Positions 1-4,970 of a stretch of 6,054 nucleotides of DNA are shown one piece after another; position 1 is the first letter of the stretch; every line of letters begins with the position of its first letter. This DNA is from Verrucomicrobiota bacterium. Its GTDB lineage: Bacteria > Verrucomicrobiota > Kiritimatiellia > Kiritimatiellales > Pontiellaceae. The notes under the pieces were generated by a model. The model had not been told where the DNA came from. It worked only from the letters and a program-made list of their open reading frames with translations, and searched no databases. The DNA is taken from positions 1-6,054 of the forward strand of contig DOEU01000119.1 of NCBI GenBank assembly GCA_003532555.1, in the 5' to 3' direction. Position numbers and translations under genes: made by a program.

Positions 1-1903
1 CAAGAATATTGAGTTGTGGGAGGTCACCGATTTGGTTGAGCGATTCGAAGCGAGTATGCGCAAGTCGGAGTTCGCGCAGTGCGTCGAGCTGAAGGGGCGC
101 TAATTCGGGGCGCTCTGTGCCATTGAGGTTGAGAATGATAATTGGGAGTCCGCTTAGAGGGGTGAGGGTGTTAAGTTCGGAGTTTTGAGCGAGGTCGATA
201 AGGAAGCCGGCTGATCCAAAGGAGGTATGGCGGAGCGTGAGGTTGGGGGTGTCTGGATTGAGTTTTTGGAGACATTTTTCGAGGGAGGCAAATCGGGTTT
301 CAGGGTTGAAGGGAGCTTGATTGAGATGGTGAAAGAGACGGGGAAGTAGGGGAGTGAGGTTATGTTGGATGAAGGCTTGGATGAGAGTGGGGAGTTGGGC
401 ATCAGTGATGGGAAGAGTATTTTTATATTTGTTGGCGAGGCGAAGTGCGGGGAGATTGGGAGTTGTTGGGATGCCATCGGTCTGATTAAGCAGGTCGTAG
501 GCTTGTTGAAATTCAAAGTGGCTGAGGTGGATGTAGGCGCGTAGGAGACGGCTTTCGGGGTGGAGAGGGTTAAAGGTGAGGGCAGTGGTGAGGGCTTTGT
601 CGGCTTGAGTGTAGCGGTATTGATATTCGTGTTGTTGGGCGAGTTCGAGATAGTCAGGGGCGACATTGAGAGCGGTTTGCTCGATATAAACCTTTTTTTG
701 TTGGACTTGATCGAGAGCGTTGAGGGCGATTTTTTCACTTGCTTGAATGGAGCGGAAACTGAAAAAGAGGGTGATTGAAATGACGATTAGGGCCGTTATG
801 AGGAGGACAAATGCGATGCGGTGCCGGTTGATAAGGAGTTGAAGATGGGTGATGAGGGTTGGGTTTTCGGCAAGGGTTGCATAGCCTTTGAGGTAGTTTC
901 GGATATCATTTTTAAGGGCGGCTACGTTGGCATAGCGTTCGGCGGGATGAACGGCAAGGCCTTTCATGGTAATGGAGGATAGGGCTTTGGGCAGTGGGGG
1001 GGTTATAGGTATCTGCGAGGGGGGGATAATGGCACCTTGAGTGCTATGGCGCATGATGGCTTCGGTGGTTTCGCCGGTGTGAGGGGGAGTGCGGGTTAGG
1101 ATCTGATAGAGCAGGGCGCAGAGCATATAAATATCGGTATGGAAGTGAAGGTCTTCTTTATTTCCGAGTGCTTGTTCGGGTGCCATGTAGCCGGGGGTTC
1201 CCCCTACCATTTTTTGCGGGGTTGTATCGTTTTGGTTTGATTCGGTAAGCAGGGTAGCAAGCCCCCAGTCGAGCAGATGGACTTCTCCAAAGTCGCCAAT
1301 CATAACGTTAGCGGGTTTGATGTCGAGATGGAGTACGCCTTTCGTATGGGCATAATCAACGGCATCGCAGAGGTTGAGAAAAATATGTAGAAGTTGCGTG
1401 AGGGTGTAGGTGTGTTCGGTTTCGGGATCGTGGTGTTGTAGACGGTGGAGAATGGTTTCGAGAGTTTCACCCCGGAGAAGTTTCATTGTGAAATAGGGGT
1501 TGCCATTTTTTTCAAGAGCGATGTCATAGATGGGTAGGATATGGGGATGTTGGAGGTGAGCGGTAAGTCGGGCTTCATGCAGGAAGGATTCGATATCGTC
1601 TTGAGAAGCAATTCGTTCGGGTTGAATTAGCGCCATGGCGAGAGTGCGTTGGGAGCGAGTGTCCTTGACTTCCCAAATGGTTTTCATGCCTCCGTCTCTT
1701 ATTTTCTTGAGGGGGATATAGCGAGTATCGGCGGTGGAATCGGTGAGAGCTTCGGTAGAAGCTGTTGGCGTTTGGTGGAGGTCTTCTTGGAATAAAATTT
1801 GTTCAGTATCAGAAAACCTGATCTCTTCGGAAAAGAGGTCTGGGTTGAGAATCTCGCGGCTAGGTTGCGGAGTCTGATTATTGAATGGATCTGTTTTTTT
1901 CAT
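1..1903 (-). CDS. Membrane-anchored Ser/Thr protein kinase with TPR/LRR C-terminal region (3' end beyond window)
   Basis: An uninterrupted minus-strand frame encodes 634 residues from the ATG at 1903 to the left edge; the C-terminus is missing. An in-frame TAA at 1913-1915 lies just upstream and the next Met is residue 73, so the start is secure although no good Shine-Dalgarno is visible. Residues 1-60 are a polar linker. The kinase domain spans about 62-345: glycine-rich loop RDGGMKTIW (69-77), helix-C Glu110 (FLHEAR), catalytic loop HLDIKPAN (192-199; Asp194, Lys196, Asn199), DWG (212-214) in place of DFG, GTPGYMAPE (235-243), Asp257 and Arg323. The VAIK position reads LAMAL (Ala91), without lysine; Lys74 in the loop could replace it as in WNK kinases. 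A hydrophobic helix at 363-381 should place the C-terminal part outside the cytoplasm. Residues 418-480 look like TPR repeats and 577-634 like leucine-rich repeats. Role inferred: signalling kinase with an extracytoplasmic protein-binding region. Coding strand is strikingly G-poor. Confidence 0.93.
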   Translation of the reverse strand, partial: MKKTDPFNNQTPQPSREILNPDLFSEEIRFSDTEQILFQEDLHQTPTASTEALTDSTADTRYIPLKKIRDGGMKTIWEVKDTRSQRTLAMALIQPERIASQDDIESFLHEARLTAHLQHPHILPIYDIALEKNGNPYFTMKLLRGETLETILHRLQHHDPETEHTYTLTQLLHIFLNLCDAVDYAHTKGVLHLDIKPANVMIGDFGEVHLLDWGLATLLTESNQNDTTPQKMVGGTPGYMAPEQALGNKEDLHFHTDIYMLCALLYQILTRTPPHTGETTEAIMRHSTQGAIIPPSQIPITPPLPKALSSITMKGLAVHPAERYANVAALKNDIRNYLKGYATLAENPTLITHLQLLINRHRIAFVLLITALIVISITLFFSFRSIQASEKIALNALDQVQQKKVYIEQTALNVAPDYLELAQQHEYQYRYTQADKALTTALTFNPLHPESRLLRAYIHLSHFEFQQAYDLLNQTDGIPTTPNLPALRLANKYKNTLPITDAQLPTLIQAFIQHNLTPLLPRLFHHLNQAPFNPETRFASLEKCLQKLNPDTPNLTLRHTSFGSAGFLIDLAQNSELNTLTPLSGLPIIILNLNGTERPELAPLQLDALRELRLAHTRFESLNQIGDLPQLNIL

Positions 1904-1918
1904 AAACTTTATTTAATT

Positions 1919-1947
1919 ATTATAGCGTGAGTATGAAAGGTAGGCAA
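1919..1947 (-). promoter_or_regulatory. Candidate sigma70-type promoter for the kinase gene
   Basis: On the minus strand a perfect TATAAT lies at 1919-1924 and a TTGCCT (4 of 6 matches to TTGACA) at 1942-1947, separated by 17 bp. A T-rich run (A9 on the plus strand, 1946-1954) abuts and partly overlaps the -35 element and could act like an UP element. The predicted start of transcription is near 1912, leaving a leader of only about nine bases before the ATG at 1903. In such AT-rich DNA a chance match is possible. Confidence 0.45.
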
Positions 1948-2031
1948 AAAAAAACCCTTTCACTTAAGATTTTTTTGTTCTAACCAAAGCTGATTACTCA
2001 AGGATACGAGTTAGACTCCAACATTTTTTGA

Positions 2032-2037
2032 TATAAT
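2032..2037 (+). promoter_or_regulatory. Candidate -10 element for the porin gene (distal)
   Basis: A perfect TATAAT on the plus strand. The upstream region has only a weak -35 candidate (TTAGAC at 2011-2016, 15 bp away). If used, it would give a leader of about 200 bases ahead of the porin start and would place the TTAGTACTAA palindrome (2054-2063) just downstream of the transcription start, where a repressor could act. This competes with the candidate at 2071-2099. Confidence 0.3.
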
Positions 2038-2070
2038 TTAAATTCGTACAAATTTAGTACTAATTAATAC

Positions 2071-2099
2071 TTGTTTAAATAGAACTAAATAAGTACAAC
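2071..2099 (+). promoter_or_regulatory. Candidate promoter for the porin gene (proximal)
   Basis: TTGTTT at 2071-2076 and TACAAC at 2094-2099 are separated by 17 bp on the plus strand; each matches the sigma70 consensus at four of six positions. Transcription would begin around 2106, right before the hairpin at 2112-2163, leaving a leader of about 145 bases. It is not clearly better than the distal TATAAT, and both could be in use. Confidence 0.3.
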
Positions 2100-2111
2100 T
2101 TCTCCCTTACG

Positions 2112-2163
2112 TAATATTAAATTAATGCCGCTAAGGATATCTTAGGGCTTAAATTAAAAATAA
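2112..2163 (+). other. Imperfect stem-loop in the probable porin mRNA leader
   Basis: The core pairs CTAAG (2131-2135) with CTTAG (2141-2145) around a GATAT loop. After a bulged G2130, GCC (2127-2129) pairs with GGC (2146-2148). Pairing then continues outward through A/T pairs with scattered mismatches (for example 2120-2123 with 2152-2155) to about 2112/2163. No U-tract follows, so it is not a normal terminator. A stabilising 5' hairpin of the kind found in outer-membrane protein leaders is possible. Part of the outer pairing may be accidental given the AT content. Confidence 0.4.
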
Positions 2164-2249
2164 TTCAGTATTATTGAGTTCTGAGATTGAACCTATTTTT
2201 TGAAATAAAATTTCTAAAAATAATAAACAATACGAATTTGAGGAGATAA

Positions 2250-3338
2250 ATGAAGAAATTAATAACAGCAGCCTTTTTTGGTTGTGTTGGTGCGGTTGCG
2301 GTTGCAGGCGCTGATCTAGAAGAACGCGTTAGCCAATTAGAGGCTGCAGCGGATCTTGACGCTCTCACAAGTCGCCTAACATTAGGTGGTTATGGTGAGT
2401 TCCATGCGACAAGAAAAAACGGTGCTACATATGGTGATTACCATCGAGTAGTAATGTATGCAGGCTATCAGTTCACTGATTCAATTCGTTTGAATTCAGA
2501 AATTGAGCTTGAGCACTCAAAAACAACAGACGGATACGTTCTTTTAGAACAGTTTGCTGTTGATATCGACGTTTCAGAAAACAACACAGTTAGATTAGGT
2601 CGTTTTCTTGCTCCATTGGGAATTGTTGGTCCTAATCATGAGCCACCATTATTCTACGGCGTAGAGCGTCCTAACTTTGAGAAGTACATTCTTCCTTCAA
2701 CTTGGTCTATTGACGGAGTTGGTGTGGTTGGAGATCTCTCAGCAGACGTTTCCTATCAAGTGTATGCGGTTGGCGGATTAGATGGATCAAGTTTTTCTGA
2801 AGGTTCTGGAATCCGTGGCGGTCGTGAAGCTGCATATCCTGGACTAGAATCACCAAGCCTAACTGGACGATTAGATTATTTCGGTATTGAAAACTTGCGT
2901 GTTGGCGGTGCCTTCTACACAGGATCTACCGATTATGGTGCTAAAGGTGCTGATGCGATGACGGGCGGAGAGGTAAACATTCTCTCAGTTGACGCTGAAT
3001 ACACATCAGGTGCATTAACGCTTAACTATGTTTGGGCCGCAGGCGACCACAAGGGTAACGGAGCCGCTGTAGCTGCTTCAGATTTCGGTGGTTACTACAT
3101 GACAGCTGGATATGAAATCTGGCGTGATGGTGAAAGAGCCGTTATCCCATTTGTACGTAAAGGTTCATACGATACACATGAAGCATCAACAAACGATGGG
3201 TCTAATGACACGGAAATAGATTCAACTCAGTTTGGTTTACATGTTCCGCTTTCAGATCAATTTGTTCTTAAGGCTGACTTGTTAGATGAAAACGATGTTG
3301 AAACATTCAGTGTCGGTTTCGGCATGATGTTCCAGTAA
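2250..3338 (+). CDS. Outer-membrane beta-barrel porin, phosphate-selective porin O/P-like
   Basis: A 362-residue protein starting at ATG 2250, preceded by AGGAG at 2241-2245 with a four-base spacer. A signal peptide (KK, hydrophobic core, AGA followed by Asp22) predicts cleavage after residue 21. A short heptad-like segment follows (about 22-43), as in many porins that trimerise or contact the cell wall. The remainder is rich in alternating strands typical of a barrel, beginning at GGYGEFH (46-52). The stretch at 116-159 (LGRFLAPLGIVGPNHEPP, FYGVER, LPSTW) matches, from memory, the conserved region of the OprO/OprP-like porin family; Glu/Asp-rich segments and the family resemblance do not fix the substrate, so phosphate selectivity is unproven. 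The chain ends in MMFQ, with Phe second to last instead of the usual terminal aromatic residue. It is transcribed away from the kinase, convergent with the lipoprotein gene, and followed by a terminator. Base composition is balanced between strands, unlike the kinase gene. Confidence 0.88.
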   Translation: MKKLITAAFFGCVGAVAVAGADLEERVSQLEAAADLDALTSRLTLGGYGEFHATRKNGATYGDYHRVVMYAGYQFTDSIRLNSEIELEHSKTTDGYVLLEQFAVDIDVSENNTVRLGRFLAPLGIVGPNHEPPLFYGVERPNFEKYILPSTWSIDGVGVVGDLSADVSYQVYAVGGLDGSSFSEGSGIRGGREAAYPGLESPSLTGRLDYFGIENLRVGGAFYTGSTDYGAKGADAMTGGEVNILSVDAEYTSGALTLNYVWAAGDHKGNGAAVAASDFGGYYMTAGYEIWRDGERAVIPFVRKGSYDTHEASTNDGSNDTEIDSTQFGLHVPLSDQFVLKADLLDENDVETFSVGFGMMFQ

Positions 3339-3416
3339 AAGAGGATTAGAGATTTTCTATTGTGTTAACTCGAGGATAGAGTAGTAACACTCCTTCGGAA
3401 AATTTCTACTGCTAAT

Positions 3417-3446
3417 AAGGGCGTCTCAGTTTTTGAGGCGCCTTTT
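3417..3446 (+). terminator. Intrinsic terminator between convergent genes
   Basis: GGCGTCTCA (3420-3428) pairs with TGAGGCGCC (3434-3442) in a nine-bp stem with one G-T wobble and a GTTTT loop, followed by TTTTAATTTATT on the plus strand. It lies about 80 bases after the porin stop. The sequence preceding the stem (AATAAGG) gives a short U-containing tail on the other strand, so it may also stop transcription of the minus-strand operon that ends at 3450, though less strongly. Confidence 0.85.
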
Positions 3447-3449
3447 AAT

Positions 3450-4406
3450 TTATTCTGGGCGTTCGAAGTAGACAGTGCCTTCTTGAGGGCAGATGGTAAT
3501 GATCAGATCAGTTAAAAGATAGCGTCCAAGGCGGGGAAGTGCTTGTGAGGGGAGAGAGGCTTGAGGAACTTTCCGAAACACCAGTTCACCTAAACTCAGT
3601 TGTCTTGCAGGCATACCATCTGCATTTGCGTGTGCTAGATGATAATCTCCAGCTAGATCTAGTATAAATTCGGTTTCCTTTCCAAAAAGTGCACCTTCGA
3701 TAACAAGACCTTCGTCTTCTTTATCGAGGATGGATGTTTTAGCTAGAAGCCAGTTTTTATTTGGAACGAACGAATGCATCGTATCGAAATCTATGGTTCC
3801 GTTTATGAAATTAAATTGAACATACGAGAAAAGTTTTAAGAGATCATAGCCAAGAACGGCTCGGAGGGGGGGGGATTCAATATTTCTTGCTTGGATCCCC
3901 AGCGAGCCGGTTGCCATGCGGATGTAGAGCGGCATGTCTTCAATGAAGAGTTGTCCGATGCGGAGTTGATATGCAATTGCTGCATAAGCTGGGACTCCTC
4001 CAGTATTATAACTTCCTCGGTAGGGAATATTTTTCTCCCGAAAACAAAGGAAGTCCGTATTGATATAAAGTGAGTAGTTAAATTCCATCCAGCTATTTGG
4101 CGAAGCGGTATCGATAAGTGCATAGGCAGGGTCGCGGTAGTTACGTCCAGCAATTTCAATAACGGGAAGTTTTTTTTCCATGGGAACAACGGCACGATGA
4201 TTGGGGTGTAGCCGTGCACTTCCGCGCATGCCAACTTCATTGCGAGCAATAGGAAAAACTTGGTAGCCAAAATGACGAGCAGGCTTAGATTTAGATAAAA
4301 ATGCTTTTTGTTGTTTCTCAGTGAGCTTAGTTTCTTTAGCAGGGCCTACGGGTGTTTTACATCCAGCAAGTAGTAGAACACTTAAACAGAAGATTAAATA
4401 GCGCAT
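3450..4406 (-). CDS. Lipoprotein with two retropepsin-like (aspartyl protease-like) lobes
   Basis: I chose the ATG at 4406 (318 residues) because GGAG sits six bases before it; the ATG at 4418 has no ribosome binding site. The N-terminus has a short hydrophobic segment ending in the lipobox LLAGC, giving a lipidated Cys16; Lys at the next position suggests outer-membrane sorting. Lobe 1 (about 80-210) contains ALIDTASP with Asp99, LRIGQL (148-153), AVLGYDLL (183-190) and GTIDF (203-207), the order seen in retropepsin-like proteases (DTG-type aspartate, then LG-x-D-L-L, then a final strand). Lobe 2 (about 235-314) repeats this: FILDLAG with Asp250, LSLGEL (270-275), RLGRYLLTD (292-300) and GTVYF (310-314). 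The usual DTG is DTA in lobe 1 and DLA in lobe 2, so activity is uncertain; a non-catalytic binding role is possible. It is the last gene of the pyrK-pyrD operon, 21 bases after the previous stop. A C9 tract lies in its coding strand at 3866-3874. Confidence 0.82.
   Translation of the reverse strand: MRYLIFCLSVLLLAGCKTPVGPAKETKLTEKQQKAFLSKSKPARHFGYQVFPIARNEVGMRGSARLHPNHRAVVPMEKKLPVIEIAGRNYRDPAYALIDTASPNSWMEFNYSLYINTDFLCFREKNIPYRGSYNTGGVPAYAAIAYQLRIGQLFIEDMPLYIRMATGSLGIQARNIESPPLRAVLGYDLLKLFSYVQFNFINGTIDFDTMHSFVPNKNWLLAKTSILDKEDEGLVIEGALFGKETEFILDLAGDYHLAHANADGMPARQLSLGELVFRKVPQASLPSQALPRLGRYLLTDLIITICPQEGTVYFERPE
3866..3874. repeat. G9/C9 homopolymer inside the lipoprotein gene
   Basis: Nine consecutive G on the plus strand, read as nine C on the coding strand and encoding the Ser-Pro-Pro-Leu part of the first lobe just before the LG-x-D-L-L motif. 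Long C tracts in surface-protein genes are classic slippage sites; a one-base change here would frameshift the second half of the protein. The frame is open with nine bases as given. Confidence 0.9.
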
Positions 4407-4412
4407 GATTGA

Positions 4413-4416
4413 CTCC
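4413..4416 (-). promoter_or_regulatory. Ribosome binding site deciding the lipoprotein start
   Basis: GGAG on the minus strand, six bases (TCAATC) before the ATG at 4406. It favours this start over the in-frame ATG at 4418, whose codons overlap the site and which has no purine-rich sequence in front of it. The shorter start also gives a better lipoprotein signal peptide, beginning MRYLIF. Confidence 0.75.
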
Positions 4417-4427
4417 ATATGCTTGGG

Positions 4428-4970
4428 TTAGTTATGAGAAAAATGAATGAAGATTTTAATATCATCTGGATAAGGTGAGTGACAAGCAATGAGCAAGTTT
4501 TCAGTGAGTGCGATTCGGAGTGATGAATTGGAATTATCGGATATGAGCTCCCATACAGGACATGCAGCGATGTTATCTAGTCGCTTCCAAGATGGGCTTT
4601 TGAATCGATTGAGTCTACTTCTCATCCATGGGATTTCTTTTCCAAAATTAACTAGGACGGCCCAGCGTCGTTCTTTCCCTGTGGTTCGTTGTGGCAGACC
4701 TGCTACAATTAAATCATTGTCTTGGATATGCTCATACCAAGATTTTATCTGAAGTGTTTTTTCGATATCTGCATCGAAGGCTTGATTGAGGGTATGGATA
4801 AGTGGGCTTTTGAAGAGATCTCGAGGGGTTCCTTGATAGAGAATTTGAGTCGTAGATGGCAAGTGATCGGATAAGGGGCGAGTTTGTTCGTATTGGAGAA
4901 GAGAGAAATAGATCAGTAAGACTCCGAAGATTATGATTAAAATCATTTCTTTGGCGAGGAGGTTTTTCAT
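4428..4970 (-). CDS. Single-pass membrane protein of unknown function
   Basis: I do not recognise this 180-residue protein. It starts with MKNLLAKE, has one strong transmembrane helix at about 9-25 and then a soluble part that should face the periplasm. The soluble part contains PSTTQILYQG (39-48) followed by a predicted helical stretch, an alternating stretch around RWAVLVNFGKEIPW, and a late hydrophobic strand SLRIALTENLLIACHSP. This resembles the first module of longer membrane-anchored envelope proteins, so it could be a short member or a truncated relative, but no frame continues it. The start codon overlaps the pyrD stop as ATGA, with no clear ribosome binding site, which suggests translational coupling to pyrD. 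The lipoprotein gene follows after 21 bases. The two envelope proteins may act together; that is inferred from position only. Confidence 0.8.
   Translation of the reverse strand: MKNLLAKEMILIIIFGVLLIYFSLLQYEQTRPLSDHLPSTTQILYQGTPRDLFKSPLIHTLNQAFDADIEKTLQIKSWYEHIQDNDLIVAGLPQRTTGKERRWAVLVNFGKEIPWMRSRLNRFKSPSWKRLDNIAACPVWELISDNSNSSLRIALTENLLIACHSPYPDDIKIFIHFSHN

Larger units (their letters stand above)
1904..2249. other. AT-rich divergent intergenic region
   Basis: This 346-base stretch separates the divergent kinase and porin genes. It is much richer in A and T than either gene, and I see no convincing coding frame, tRNA or known riboswitch in it. It contains the kinase promoter candidate near its left end, two porin promoter candidates in the middle, a 10-bp perfect palindrome TTAGTACTAA at 2054-2063 that could be an operator or a chance AT-rich palindrome, and an imperfect hairpin at 2112-2163. 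The A9 tract at 1946-1954 is the longest homopolymer in it. Confidence 0.7.

Noticed and set aside
154..738. A 194-codon minus-strand frame rich in Ser, Thr, Pro and Lys
   Set aside because: It lies inside the kinase gene in another reading frame; its composition reflects the C- and A-rich coding strand, and the kinase frame has transmembrane, TPR and LRR signals across the same bases.
362..778. Plus-strand frames at 362-544 and 560-778
   Set aside because: Antisense to the kinase, rich in Gly, Glu and Val because of the G-rich strand; no ribosome binding site or recognisable domain.
1322..1693. Kinase as a dead pseudokinase because the VAIK lysine is missing
   Set aside because: The catalytic Asp, Lys and Asn of the catalytic loop, the Asp of DWG, helix-C Glu and APE motif are all kept, and a loop lysine is placed exactly as in active WNK kinases.
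1894..1900. A7 run directly after the kinase start codon as a programmed slippage site
   Set aside because: It encodes Lys-Lys plus part of Thr, a common start-proximal pattern; the frame is intact and there is no alternative frame with coding signals.
2171..2368. Minus-strand frame of 65 codons across the porin start
   Set aside because: It overlaps the porin signal peptide region antisense and runs into AT-rich noncoding DNA; no supporting signals.
3380..3410. Hairpin AGTAG/CTACT between the porin stop and the terminator
   Set aside because: Only five pairs around a 21-base loop, with no strong inner stem; it could easily be chance, and the terminator just downstream explains the region.
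3836..4270. Minus-strand frame of 144 codons inside the lipoprotein gene
   Set aside because: Shadow of the lipoprotein gene in another frame; it has no ribosome binding site or domain, and the lipoprotein frame has a lipobox and repeated motifs.
4407..4418. Longer lipoprotein start at 4418
   Set aside because: No ribosome binding site upstream, and its codons cover the GGAG that serves the ATG at 4406.
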